Origin: Mycobacterium aquaticum
Lineage (GTDB): Bacteria; Actinomycetota; Actinomycetes; Mycobacteriales; Mycobacteriaceae
Assembly (NCBI RefSeq): GCF_002086485.1
Contig: NZ_MVHF01000029.1
Span: forward strand, 1-64,000
DNA: 64,000 nt
Direction: 5' to 3'
In this document: positions 1 to 8,441 of the stretch, piece by piece
Numbering within the stretch: the first letter of the stretch is position 1
Layout: each line of letters begins with the position of its first letter
Notes under the pieces: model-generated
Told to the model about the DNA's origin: nothing
The model's database searches: none
The model's input: the letters and a program-made list of their open reading frames with translations, nothing else
Translations under genes and position numbers: made by a program

Positions 1-1
1 A

Positions 2-604
2 CTCGACACCGGCCAAGACCGCCTCAACCACTACTGGCGCCCCGAAGACCTCTTCCACCCCAACACCGAGGCACCCAACAATCCGTGCGACGAGGACACC
101 GGCGCCGACGCCGACAGTCAACCTGCCGACGGGGCACACGCCGGCGACGCGCAGCAGGCCGACGAAGCACCCGCCGAGCCCGACCCGTGGCCTGAAGTGG
201 TCACCGCAGGACCCGAAGAACTGCGCCCCACGAACGCGGAAACCACCGGCGATACCGACACTGACTCCAATGCCGATGAGGCACCGGAACATCCCGCCCA
301 ACCGGATGCCGAGCCAATCCAGACCATCGGCGGCGACGACACCGACGACGCCGTGACGGACGAGGAGGCGCCTGCCGAGCCCGGCCCGCAGCCCGCCGAG
401 CCCGGAGCGCAGCCTGCCGAACTCCACTCGGAGCCTGTGGAGGCCGCGTCAGAGCCGCAGGAACCACACCACTCGAACCGGCAAGCACCCGCAGACGGCG
501 GCAACGACCCCGCCGGACAAGCGCTGCACGCCGCCCCACGACCAGACAGTCACCCCCACACCACACAACGACCCGGCAACCGCGACGGGCCCGACGACCC
601 CTAG
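2..604 (+). CDS. C-terminal part of a 13E12-family (DUF222/HNH) protein
   Basis: Open reading frame that enters from the left edge and stops at a TAG at 602-604; its start and catalytic part lie outside the window. The first visible residues (LDTGQDRLNHYWRPEDLFHP) resemble what follows the HNH nuclease motif in mycobacterial 13E12-repeat/DUF222 proteins. The rest, about 180 residues, is a low-complexity acidic tail rich in Ala, Pro, Glu and Asp with repeated AEPG/AQPAE-type units, probably disordered. The family contains repeated HNH-like proteins of unclear role, often at sites of genome rearrangement. Assignment rests only on the short C-terminal motif, so it is tentative. Confidence 0.55.
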   Translation, partial: LDTGQDRLNHYWRPEDLFHPNTEAPNNPCDEDTGADADSQPADGAHAGDAQQADEAPAEPDPWPEVVTAGPEELRPTNAETTGDTDTDSNADEAPEHPAQPDAEPIQTIGGDDTDDAVTDEEAPAEPGPQPAEPGAQPAELHSEPVEAASEPQEPHHSNRQAPADGGNDPAGQALHAAPRPDSHPHTTQRPGNRDGPDDP

Positions 605-752
605 AGGCCGCGGCAGGCGGAGCGCAAGGCGCCCGCCGTGAACATCAACAGCTCACCGGGAGCACCCGGTGACGGTGACTCCTGGGCCGGGTCGGCTCAC
701 GACGATCGGCGCCTCGATTCCGATGAAGCCGCTGTACAGCCGGTGCGAACAG

Positions 753-785
753 GAAAGGCGGAGCCGGCTTCCGGCCCCGCCTTTC
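753..785. terminator. Bidirectional hairpin terminator
   Basis: Perfect 9-bp inverted repeat GAAAGGCGG (753-761) and CCGCCTTTC (777-785) enclosing a second GCCGG/CCGGC pair. It lies between two convergent genes, so it can stop transcription from both sides. There is no long U tract, which is usual in mycobacteria. Confidence 0.7.
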
Positions 786-808
786 ATGACAGCTACGTGG
801 TTGTGACG

Positions 809-2077
809 TCAGGGCACGAGCACCAGTTCGCGCTCTGCCGTTGCCGAATCGTCGTTGCTCGCGGGCTCGGTGTTGCTCACGGGCTCGGTGTTGCCCGCAG
901 GCTCGGTCACGTCGACCACCGATTCGGCCACCGAGTCGATCACCTCGACGGGCTTGTCGGCAGGTTCGGAATCCTTGCCGCCGCCGCCCCACGGGAATGC
1001 CAACCGGACGATCTTGCGCACCACGCTGGCGAACTGCTTGTGCAGCGGACCGGTGTTGTAGGGCAAGCCGTACCGTTCGCAGATCTCGCGGACCTCGACG
1101 GCGATCTCCGCGTGCCGGTGGGCCGGGATGTCGGGGAACAGGTGATGCTCGATCTGGAATGACAGGTTGCCGCTGAGGATGTGGAACCACCGGCCGCCGG
1201 TCAGGTTCGCCGAGCCGAGCAACTGCCGGAAGTACCACATGCCGCGGGATTCGTTCTCGGTCTCCTCGATGGAGAACTCCTGGGTGCCCTCGGGGAAGTG
1301 CCCGCAGAAGATGATCATGTAGGACCACACGTTGCGCATCAGGTTGGCGGTCATGTTGCCCGCGAATACGAACGGCGCGAACGGACCGGCCAGCAGCGGG
1401 AAGGCCACGTAGTCCTTGAGCGTCTGGCGCTTGGTCTTGGCCCAGATGCCGCGCAGCACATCCTTTTTGTCCTTGATGCTGATCTCGCCGGACCGGATGC
1501 GCTCGGTCTCCAGTTCGTGCAGCGCGACACCGTACTGGAAGAACACCATCAGCAGGAAGGCGTAGACCGGGTTGCCGAGGTAGTACGGCGACCACTTCTG
1601 GTCCTCGCTCATGCGCAGGATGCCGTAGCCGATGTCGCGGTCCATGTCGACGATGTTGGTGTAGGTGTGGTGCATGTAGTTGTGCGAATGCCGCCACTGG
1701 TCGGCCGGGCACGCGGTATCCCACTCAAAAGCCTTGCTGGAGATCGCCGGATCGCCCATCCAGTCGTACTGGCCGTGCATGACGTTGTGGCCGATCTCCA
1801 TGTTGTCGAGGATCTTCGCGATCCCCAGCATGGCGGTACCGGCCAGCCAGAACGGCGGGAAGATCGAGGCGAACAGCAGCGCGCGGCCACCGACCTCGAG
1901 CTTGCGCTGCATCTTGATGATGTCGCGGATGTAGGTGGCGTCGCGCTCACCGAGGTCGGCGATCACGCGCTCGCGGATGGCGTCGAGTTCAGCACCGAAC
2001 GCGTCGGCTTGTTCGGGGGTCAGGGTGTAGATCTTCTTTTCGGGGCGATCGGAGCGACGGGGATTGGTCTCGGACAT
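809..2077 (-). CDS. desA3: Acyl-CoA (stearoyl-CoA) delta-9 fatty acid desaturase, DesA3-like
   Basis: Membrane diiron desaturase, 422 aa, expected to put a delta-9 double bond into stearoyl-CoA for membrane lipids. The three histidine boxes are present: HNVMH at residues 97-101, HSHNYMHH at 130-137 and QIEHH at 308-312. Hydrophobic segments lie between them (about 66-90, 168-188, 222-262). The start is supported by an AAAGGA Shine-Dalgarno sequence. The reductase that supplies electrons is 33 bp upstream in the same operon, as in Rv3230c-Rv3229c of M. tuberculosis. The C-terminal 60 residues are a non-conserved tail with three 6-residue repeats (TEPAGN, TEPVSN, TEPASN). Fast growers carry several DesA3 paralogues, so the symbol marks the family, not strict orthology. 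Confidence 0.9.
   Translation of the reverse strand: MSETNPRRSDRPEKKIYTLTPEQADAFGAELDAIRERVIADLGERDATYIRDIIKMQRKLEVGGRALLFASIFPPFWLAGTAMLGIAKILDNMEIGHNVMHGQYDWMGDPAISSKAFEWDTACPADQWRHSHNYMHHTYTNIVDMDRDIGYGILRMSEDQKWSPYYLGNPVYAFLLMVFFQYGVALHELETERIRSGEISIKDKKDVLRGIWAKTKRQTLKDYVAFPLLAGPFAPFVFAGNMTANLMRNVWSYMIIFCGHFPEGTQEFSIEETENESRGMWYFRQLLGSANLTGGRWFHILSGNLSFQIEHHLFPDIPAHRHAEIAVEVREICERYGLPYNTGPLHKQFASVVRKIVRLAFPWGGGGKDSEPADKPVEVIDSVAESVVDVTEPAGNTEPVSNTEPASNDDSATAERELVLVP
854..907 (-). repeat. Three 18-bp tandem repeats in the desaturase gene tail
   Basis: Three consecutive 18-bp units, 854-871, 872-889 and 890-907, differing at only a few positions, encode the TEP-A/V-G/S-N hexapeptide repeats near the desaturase C terminus. 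In-frame units can expand or contract without disrupting the enzyme. Confidence 0.85.
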
Positions 2078-2110
2078 GTGATGGTCCTTTCGGGTTGGAG
2101 AGATCTGGGG

Positions 2111-3184
2111 TCAGAGGTCGATGTCGACGTCGCCGACAGGGGCGGTGACGCAGATCTGGATGTCTTCGCAGTCGGCGCTCGACACTGCGCCGGTGATCAG
2201 GTTGCGCACGGCACCACGGGTTTTGAACCGCGTGCAGCTGTGGCAGATGCCCATGCGGCAGCCGCTTTCCGGTGTCAGCCCGGCAGCCTCGGCCTGCGCG
2301 AGCAGCGGCTGGCCATCGTCGGTCACGGTGATGTTGCTGTTGGTGAAGGTGACCGCACCTCCGGTCGCTTCGGCAGGCACCGTGAACGTCGGAGGCACAA
2401 AGCTCTCCGATTGCGCGTCGGGGCAGAGCTCGCGCACGGCGTCGACGAGCGCCGCGGGTCCGCAGACGTAGACCGCGTCCGGCGCAACCCCGGGGAAAGC
2501 CGCGGCGAGATGTCCCGCGTCGAAGTAACCGCTCACGTCGCCGCCAACGTCATCTCGGGTGTACCCGTGCAGCACCCGCACATCGCGCATCGCCGCGAGC
2601 TCCGACCGGTAGCAGGCCTCATCGGCAGTGCGTGCGTAGTGGATGAAGGCCACCTCACCGGTGAAGCCCTCGGCGCGCAGGGTCCTCAGCATCGACAGCA
2701 CCGGGGTGATGCCGCTGCCGCCGGAGACGAACAGGATGCGACGGGGCCGTACGGCGGGCATCACGAAGTCACCACCGACTGAGTCCAGCCCCAGCACCAT
2801 GCCCGGGTAGGCGTGGTCGCACAGGTAGTTCGACACCAGGCCACCGTCATGGCGGCCGATGGTCAGTTCGATGGAGCCCGCGCCTTCGGCGCTGGCCGGC
2901 GAATAGCACCGCGTGCGGCGCCGCCCGTTGATCTCGACGGACAGATTGATGTGCTGGCCGGCCCGGAATCCGGTGAACGCGTCGTTCGGTTCCAGGGTCA
3001 GCGTGACGCTGCGCGGCGTCTGGCGCCGCACCGCGATCACCTTGGCGCGAGCATCGCCGCGCGTCCAGGTCGGCTCCACCAGCTCGGTGTATCGGTCGAC
3101 CCCATGGGGTCCGGTCAGCAGGTTCACCAGCGACGAGCTGGATACCCGCCGGCGAACTCCCGCTGTCAAAGTTTGAGTGAACAT
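2111..3184 (-). CDS. NAD(P)H-dependent flavin/2Fe-2S oxidoreductase, desaturase electron donor (Rv3230c-like)
   Basis: A 357-aa reductase of the ferredoxin-NADP reductase superfamily fused to a C-terminal plant-type ferredoxin. The FAD-binding RCYS motif is at residues 92-95, followed by a nucleotide-binding domain with GGSGITP. Cluster ligands are C309, C314, C317 and C345. It should pass electrons from NAD(P)H through FAD and the 2Fe-2S cluster to the desaturase encoded just downstream. The ATG at 3184 is probably leaderless: TACTGT at 3196-3191 lies 6 nt before it. A FabR-like repressor gene is divergently transcribed from the same short intergenic region. Confidence 0.9.
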   Translation of the reverse strand: MFTQTLTAGVRRRVSSSSLVNLLTGPHGVDRYTELVEPTWTRGDARAKVIAVRRQTPRSVTLTLEPNDAFTGFRAGQHINLSVEINGRRRTRCYSPASAEGAGSIELTIGRHDGGLVSNYLCDHAYPGMVLGLDSVGGDFVMPAVRPRRILFVSGGSGITPVLSMLRTLRAEGFTGEVAFIHYARTADEACYRSELAAMRDVRVLHGYTRDDVGGDVSGYFDAGHLAAAFPGVAPDAVYVCGPAALVDAVRELCPDAQSESFVPPTFTVPAEATGGAVTFTNSNITVTDDGQPLLAQAEAAGLTPESGCRMGICHSCTRFKTRGAVRNLITGAVSSADCEDIQICVTAPVGDVDIDL

Positions 3185-3256
3185 GTGTACACAGTACCGC
3201 CGGTAACAAGGGGGCTGTCAACGGTGAAATTGCTGGTTGTGGTACGCTTCACATCA
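3184..3256. promoter_or_regulatory. Divergent promoter/operator between desaturase operon and TetR gene
   Basis: On the minus strand TTGACA (3221-3216) and TACTGT (3196-3191) form a sigma-A-like promoter with a 19-bp spacer; the ATG begins 6 nt after the -10. Two dyads overlap the core: TGTGTACACA (3184-3193) across the predicted start, and TACCGCCGGTA (3195-3205) in the spacer. These are the best operator candidates for the divergent FabR-like repressor. Confidence 0.6.
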
Positions 3257-3946
3257 GTGAACACCCGTACGCCCAATTCACGAACACCGAGATCACGACC
3301 GCGCAGCTCAGAGCCGTCGCGCTCGCGCGACCCGCTGTCTCGTGAGGAACGCAAAGAAGCCACCCGCCGCGCGATCATCGCCGCGGCGCTCACGCTGCTG
3401 GAGGAACAGAGCTTCAGCTCACTGAGCCTGCGTGAGGTGACCCGTCAGGCCGGCATCGTGCCTGCCGCGTTCTACCGCCATTTCGATTCGATGGATGCCC
3501 TGGGTCTGGTGCTCATCGACGAATCGTTCCGGTCCTTGCGCGACATGCTGCGCGGCGCCCGCGCAGGCAAGCTCGACCCGCGGCGCGTCATCGAATCCTC
3601 GGCCGACATCCTCATCAGCAGCGTCAACGAGCGCCGCGAACACTGGCGGTTCATCTCCCGCGAACGCAACAGTGGCGTCTCGGTGCTGCGCTACGCCATC
3701 CGCACCGAGATCCGGCTGATCACCTCGGAACTAGCGATCGACCTGGCCCGCTTCCCCGGTCTGACCGAGTGGAGCAGCGAGGATCTCAACATCCTGGCGA
3801 ACCTGTTCGTCAATGCGATGATCTCGATCGCCGAGGCCCTCGAGGATGCAGGAGACGCACAATCCGTCGATGCGATTCATCGCACCGCGATCAAGCAACT
3901 GCGCATGATCGCAGTCGGCGTGCAGGGCTGGCACAGCGAGCGTTAG
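3257..3946 (+). CDS. TetR-family repressor resembling FabR, probable regulator of the desaturase operon
   Basis: A 229-aa regulator starting at GTG 3257. An Arg/Ser/Pro-rich N-terminal extension of about 28 residues precedes the helix-turn-helix (about residues 45-85, containing SLREVTRQAG and FYRHF). The HTH and the segment after it (LGLVLIDESFRSLRDMLR) resemble E. coli FabR, which senses the unsaturated/saturated acyl balance and represses unsaturated fatty acid genes. It is transcribed away from the desaturase and reductase genes, the usual arrangement for a local repressor. Target and ligand are inferred from context and similarity. Confidence 0.8.
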   Translation: MNTRTPNSRTPRSRPRSSEPSRSRDPLSREERKEATRRAIIAAALTLLEEQSFSSLSLREVTRQAGIVPAAFYRHFDSMDALGLVLIDESFRSLRDMLRGARAGKLDPRRVIESSADILISSVNERREHWRFISRERNSGVSVLRYAIRTEIRLITSELAIDLARFPGLTEWSSEDLNILANLFVNAMISIAEALEDAGDAQSVDAIHRTAIKQLRMIAVGVQGWHSER

Positions 3947-3962
3947 GGCACGCGGGTGAGCA

Positions 3963-4565
3963 TCAAAACGGAAGTCCGAACTTGCCGATCAGCCACGCGA
4001 TACCGGCCAGCAGCATGCAGCCGAACCCGATCGTCGCCGCGACGTTACCGAAGACCTTGGTTTTGCGGGGCGAACTGACCAGCAGCAGGATGCCGCCGAC
4101 ACAGGCCGCGGTCCACAGCGCTGCCGACAAGAGCGACATGCCCCCGACCATCAGAACGACGATGCCGATCAGCGCCGCCGGCCCAAACACATATGGATAC
4201 ATCCGCTGCGGGATCCCGAGCGGCAGCGTCGCACCGTCGGCAGGCAGGTCCAGATCGGGCCGGTAGTGCGTCAGCCAGCGTCCGATCGGTCCAGTCGTCC
4301 ATTGTTCGTCGAACTCGTACGGGTAGATCGGGTCGGCTGGCCCGGTGATGGCCCAAGCCTTGGTGAGGGCCGACAGACGCCCCGTCATCACCTGGACCAG
4401 GTCGATACCGGTGATGTCGCGCCACGCGACGGTGACCGTGGTGCCGTCGCGCACCAAGGTGATGCCGTCGGGCCCCAGTGTCAACGCCTGCTGGGCCCGG
4501 CCGCTGCGCACCCGGGTGCTGTCCACACCGCTCAGTTGGACCGGTGTGGTGAAGTCTTCCGTCAT
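3963..4565 (-). CDS. Membrane protein of unknown function
   Basis: A 200-aa protein not assigned to a characterised family. Residues 1-110 are soluble and look like a small beta-rich domain (GPDGITLVRDGTTVTVAWRD resembles a PH-like fold). Two or three transmembrane segments follow, around residues 124-158 and 175-195. Its ATG overlaps the stop of the upstream SDR gene (ATGA at 4562-4565), so the two are translationally coupled. Mycobacteria encode many such PH-like membrane proteins without known role. Confidence 0.75.
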   Translation of the reverse strand: MTEDFTTPVQLSGVDSTRVRSGRAQQALTLGPDGITLVRDGTTVTVAWRDITGIDLVQVMTGRLSALTKAWAITGPADPIYPYEFDEQWTTGPIGRWLTHYRPDLDLPADGATLPLGIPQRMYPYVFGPAALIGIVVLMVGGMSLLSAALWTAACVGGILLLVSSPRKTKVFGNVAATIGFGCMLLAGIAWLIGKFGLPF

Positions 4566-5332
4566 CGCGGCGTTCCGCCGCCGTCCACGATGATCACCTG
4601 GCCGGTCATGTAGCTACCCGCGTCAGAGCACAGCAGCAGGGCGGCCCCGACCATCTCGTCGGGCGTGGCCAGCCGGTTCATCAGCGTCCCGCCGACCATG
4701 TGGTCGATCGCCTCCTGCGGGTTGTTGCGCATCATGTCGGTGTCGACCGGCCCGGGCGCGATGGCATTGACCCGAATGTTGAACGGAGTGAACTCCGCGG
4801 CCATCGACCGGGTCACCGACATCAGCGCCGCCTTGCCGGATGCATAGATGGACAGTGCGGGTGCGAAGTTGAACGCCCCGACCGAGACCATGTTGAGCAC
4901 CGCGGCATGGGAGCTTTCCTTCAGGTAAGGCAGCGCGTGCTGGACCAGGAATACCGGACCGCGCAGGTTGACCTCGTAGGACTTGGCCCACGCCTCGGGC
5001 GTCATCGACCCGAGTGGTTGCGCCAAGGCATTGGCAGCGTTGTTGACCACCACGTCGACCCCGCCGAACTCGGACACGGTCCGGTCCACCAGGGCTCCGA
5101 GATCGTCGATGTTGCCACTGTGCGTGGGCACGCCGATGGCGTCGCCGCCCAACTCGCGCAGGTGAGCTGCGGCGGCCTCGCATGCGTCGGCTTTCCGACT
5201 GGCCACCGCGACCTTGGCGCCCGCCAGCACGAACCCCTCGGCCAACGCCAATCCGATGCCGCGGGTGCCGCCGGTCACGATGACGCTGCGGTCGGTCATG
5301 TCGAACAGCTGATCAAATTTCTGACGGTCCAC
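4562..5332 (-). CDS. Short-chain dehydrogenase/reductase (SDR)
   Basis: A 256-aa classical SDR. It has the NAD(P)-binding TGGTRGIG motif, NNA after strand 4, a serine in VLNMVSVG, and the catalytic YASGK. An acidic residue typical of NAD preference is not obvious after strand 2 (VASRK), so NADP is likely. The GTG at 5332 is preferred because the N terminus it gives (VDRQKFDQLFDMTDR) is typical of mycobacterial homologues; an ATG at 5299 is the alternative. Coupled to the downstream membrane protein by a 4-bp overlap. Substrate unknown; the C-terminal VDGGG is typical of the FabG-like group. Confidence 0.85.
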   Translation of the reverse strand: MDRQKFDQLFDMTDRSVIVTGGTRGIGLALAEGFVLAGAKVAVASRKADACEAAAAHLRELGGDAIGVPTHSGNIDDLGALVDRTVSEFGGVDVVVNNAANALAQPLGSMTPEAWAKSYEVNLRGPVFLVQHALPYLKESSHAAVLNMVSVGAFNFAPALSIYASGKAALMSVTRSMAAEFTPFNIRVNAIAPGPVDTDMMRNNPQEAIDHMVGGTLMNRLATPDEMVGAALLLCSDAGSYMTGQVIIVDGGGTPR

Positions 5333-5696
5333 CCCGTCAGTAGAACACGTGCCAGTTCCGCTTCGGATGCATCTGCTGATGCTGCTCGGGCGGTCGCGGA
5401 GCAGGTACACACCCTCACGCCGCCGACCACGGGAATCTGTGGGGAAACTGCTTACCTGCCTTGATGATTGGTGGCAATCGGCGCTCGCGACCTCTGGTGT
5501 GAAATTCGGTACGGTAGAGGTTGTAACGAACGGTGCTGTGCCGTCGATTCACCTATCGGCGGTCGAGCCCGCGGGTGTTGTCCCGGTCTCACCATGGGTC
5601 GCTCGATTCGTTCGGTATGTGCGGCGAGGATCTGGCCGGCACGACAACAGCAGCGTTGCTGATGGGGACACTGAACGTCGATCTGGGGGAACGATC
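5333..5696. other. Intergenic stretch of 364 bp without a convincing gene
   Basis: Divergent spacer between the SDR and glycosidase genes. No reading frame here has a plausible product. Visible signals: TAGAACACGTGCCA at 5341-5354, one mismatch from the TnnAACnnGTTnnA pattern known for KstR sites, 9 bp before the SDR start; and a TACGGT -10-like hexamer at 5510-5515 that would leave a leader of about 180 nt before the glycosidase. Confidence 0.5.
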
Positions 5697-7583
5697 ATGG
5701 GGGCCGGCGCACGGGCGTGGCATCTGCGCGGGACATGGGCGCTGCGGCTATTCGTGGCGGCACTCGTGCTGTGTGCCGCCGTCGCCTTCCCGGTGCCCGC
5801 GCACGCTGTGGACAGCTGGCAGCACCGGCAACCGCCGCTGTCCACCCCGTGGACGCAGCTGGTCGATCTCGCGCACGCGCTGCCTGAATACCCGCGCCCC
5901 CAGATGGCCCGCACACACTGGCGGAACCTCAACGGCGGCTGGGACTACACCGGTTGGTCGGCGCCAAATCCCCCGGGACCCAACGACTATCACGAGCGCA
6001 TCCTGGTGCCCTACCCCACGGAGTCCGCGCTGTCCGGCATCCAGCGTCACGACGACCAGATGTGGTACCACAAAACGCTGAAGATTCCGCGCACCTGGTG
6101 GGGCCAGCGGGTGTTGTTGCACTTCGGCGCGGTCGACCAGGTTGCCACCGTCTGGGTCAACAACCATCAGGTCGGCTACCACGAGGGCGGCTACTCCAGT
6201 TTCACCGTGGACATCACCGATGCCCTGCAATGGCCCGGCCCGCAGAGCCTGGCCGTGCGGGTCGAGGACCACAACGAGAACAGCCCGTACGCCGTCGGCA
6301 AGCAACGGAATCAGCCGCACGGGCTCACCTACACCGGCGCATCAGGTATCTGGCAGACCGTGTGGATGGAGCCGGTGCGTGCCACGCACGTCAGCAAGCT
6401 GGACGTCACGCCGGACCTGACCAGTTTCGCCGTCACACCCGCGATCACCGGTCCGGATCCAGGGCACATCGTGGTGTCCGTCGCCACGCGCGACGGCCGC
6501 GAGGTAGCCCGCGCATCGGGCAAGCCCGGCGACACAATTCGGGTCCCGGTACCCGCCCCACATCTCTGGACACCCGACGATCCCTACCTGTACGGCATCA
6601 AGGTCTGGCTGATCAACCGGTCCGGGAAGATGGTCGACGAGGTTTCCAGCTACGGCGGGCTGCGCACCGTCGGCATCGTCAGGGACGCGCAGGGCCGCCC
6701 GCGGATCGCATTGAACAACCAGATCGTCTTCCTGCAAGGCGTTCTGGATCAGGGATACTGGCCCGACGGCATCTATACCGCACCCACCGACGACGCCCTG
6801 AAATCAGACCTCGAGCAGATAAAGAAGCTGGGGCTCAACACCGTTCGCAAACACGCAAAGGTGGAGCCGGCCCGGTGGTACTACTGGGCCGACAAACTGG
6901 GCTTGATGGTGCTGCAGGACATGCCATCTCTCGGAGTGCCGATCGGTGGCCCGTGGGGCCCTGACCCCGACCCGCCGCCCGACGCGAAAGGACAGTTCGA
7001 GAAGGAGCTGTCGCAGATCGTCGACCAGCTGCACAACGTCACCTCGATCGTCGGCTGGGTACCGTTCAACGAGGGCTGGGGCGAATACGACACCGCGCGG
7101 ATCGCCAATCAGGTCAAGGCCCAAGACCCGACGCGGCTGGTGGACGCCGAGAGCGGGGTCAACTGCTGTAAGTCACGCCCCGACAGCGGCGCCGGTGACA
7201 TCTACGACGACCACACCTACGTCGGGCCGGGCGGCACCGCCGTGCATGACGGGCGGGCGGCCATGATCGGCGAGTACGGCGGGATCGGCCTGGTGCTGCC
7301 CGACAACCGGTGGCCGGGCGCGCCGGAGGCCTACGAGTTGACCGCCGACCAAGCACAATTGACCAAGCGGTATCTCGACATCGGCCGTGATCTGGAACGG
7401 CAGGTCCGTGTCGGTGGCCTTTCGGGCGCGATCTACACGCAGACAACAGATGTCGAGAACGAGGTGAACGGCTACCTCAGCTATGACCGCAGGCTGGTGA
7501 AGGTCGACGTTGCCGCGGTCGCCGCGCAGAATCGTGCGGTGATCGCTGCGGGTGGCACCGGGCCGGCGCCCGGCCGCAGCTGA
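5697..7583 (+). CDS. Secreted glycoside hydrolase family 2 (beta-galactosidase/glucuronidase-like)
   Basis: A 628-aa exported glycosidase. A signal peptide with a hydrophobic core at residues 15-32 ends at a probable AHA cleavage site (35-37). A jelly-roll sugar-binding domain (about 60-230, with GGWDYTGW), an immunoglobulin-like domain (about 230-335) and a TIM barrel (about 340-600) follow. The general acid/base is the Glu of FNEGW (N458-E459); the likely nucleophile is E526 in IGEYGG. The ATG at 5697 has GGGGGA 6 nt upstream. Substrate specificity cannot be read from sequence. It ends 6 bp from a convergent gene without an obvious terminator. Confidence 0.88.
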   Translation: MGAGARAWHLRGTWALRLFVAALVLCAAVAFPVPAHAVDSWQHRQPPLSTPWTQLVDLAHALPEYPRPQMARTHWRNLNGGWDYTGWSAPNPPGPNDYHERILVPYPTESALSGIQRHDDQMWYHKTLKIPRTWWGQRVLLHFGAVDQVATVWVNNHQVGYHEGGYSSFTVDITDALQWPGPQSLAVRVEDHNENSPYAVGKQRNQPHGLTYTGASGIWQTVWMEPVRATHVSKLDVTPDLTSFAVTPAITGPDPGHIVVSVATRDGREVARASGKPGDTIRVPVPAPHLWTPDDPYLYGIKVWLINRSGKMVDEVSSYGGLRTVGIVRDAQGRPRIALNNQIVFLQGVLDQGYWPDGIYTAPTDDALKSDLEQIKKLGLNTVRKHAKVEPARWYYWADKLGLMVLQDMPSLGVPIGGPWGPDPDPPPDAKGQFEKELSQIVDQLHNVTSIVGWVPFNEGWGEYDTARIANQVKAQDPTRLVDAESGVNCCKSRPDSGAGDIYDDHTYVGPGGTAVHDGRAAMIGEYGGIGLVLPDNRWPGAPEAYELTADQAQLTKRYLDIGRDLERQVRVGGLSGAIYTQTTDVENEVNGYLSYDRRLVKVDVAAVAAQNRAVIAAGGTGPAPGRS

Positions 7584-7589
7584 CCTACC

Positions 7590-8441
7590 TCACAGAGCGC
7601 GGCCGCTGATGAACTCGCGCGTCCGGCCGGTCACCGGATCCTCGAATTCCAGACGCTGCGCCAGCAGCTGCAGCGGCGCGCTGAAGTCGTCGGGCGCGAC
7701 GTCGAGCACGTTGGGGTACAACGGATCACCGAGGATCGGCACACCCAGGGAGGTCATGTGCACGCGCAGCTGGTGGGTGCGCCCGGTGTGCGGGGTCAGT
7801 CGGTACAGGCCGTCACCGAATGCCTCGACGAGGGTCTCGGCGTTGGGTTCGCCGGGTTCCTCGAAAGCCTGTAAACGCCCGCGCTCCTTGATGATCCGAC
7901 TGCGCAGCACAGTGGGCAGCGCGGTGTTGGGTGTGCCGAGCGCCCGGGCGACGTAGGTCTTGCGTACCGCGCCCCGGGCGAACAGCGTCTGATACCGGCC
8001 GCGCAACTCACGGCGGGTGGTGAGCAGCAGCACTCCGGCAGTGAGTCGGTCGAGCCGGTGTGCGGGGCTCAGCTCGGGCAGGTTCAATTCGCGGCGCAGC
8101 CGCACGAGCGCGGTCTGCGCGACGTGTCCACCCCGGGGCATGGTGGCCAGGAAGTGCGGTTTGTCGACCACGACGATGTCGTCGTCGCGGTGCAGGACCG
8201 GGATGTCGAACGGCACGGGTATCTCGTCGGGAAGGTCGCGGTAGAAATACACATGCGCGCCGGCCGGCAACGTCGTCGTCGCATCGACGATGGCACCGTC
8301 CGCGCACACCACTTCTCCGGCAAGCACTTTCGCGCCGATCCCGAACCGCGACTGCAGCTCGTCGAACACATTGCCGCCCCACAACCGCAACCGGGCCGGG
8401 CCCAGCCCGTCGCGTACCGGCAGCGGGGCAGGCTTCCTCAA
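7590..8441 (-). CDS. RluA-family pseudouridine synthase (Rv3300c-like)
   Basis: About 283 aa. The catalytic Asp is D131 in HRLDRLTAG, with the surrounding RluA-type motifs (VVVDKP, KTYVA, PHTGRTHQLRVH). It should isomerise uridine to pseudouridine in RNA; whether the target is rRNA or tRNA is unclear. The proposed start is TTG at 8441, giving a 4-bp TTGA overlap with the glpD2 stop and hence translational coupling. In M. tuberculosis this gene is separated from glpD2 by phoY1, which is absent here. Confidence 0.82.
   Translation of the reverse strand: MRKPAPLPVRDGLGPARLRLWGGNVFDELQSRFGIGAKVLAGEVVCADGAIVDATTTLPAGAHVYFYRDLPDEIPVPFDIPVLHRDDDIVVVDKPHFLATMPRGGHVAQTALVRLRRELNLPELSPAHRLDRLTAGVLLLTTRRELRGRYQTLFARGAVRKTYVARALGTPNTALPTVLRSRIIKERGRLQAFEEPGEPNAETLVEAFGDGLYRLTPHTGRTHQLRVHMTSLGVPILGDPLYPNVLDVAPDDFSAPLQLLAQRLEFEDPVTGRTREFISGRAL

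Noticed and set aside
854..907. Possible promoter or binding-site array
   Set aside because: The 18-bp repeats are in frame within the desaturase gene and encode a peptide repeat, so a coding explanation suffices.
1181..2782. Long plus-strand open frame of 533 codons
   Set aside because: It runs antisense to the desaturase and reductase, whose catalytic motifs are intact. Its product is His/Gly/Val/Arg-rich without any domain, the usual shadow in GC-rich DNA.
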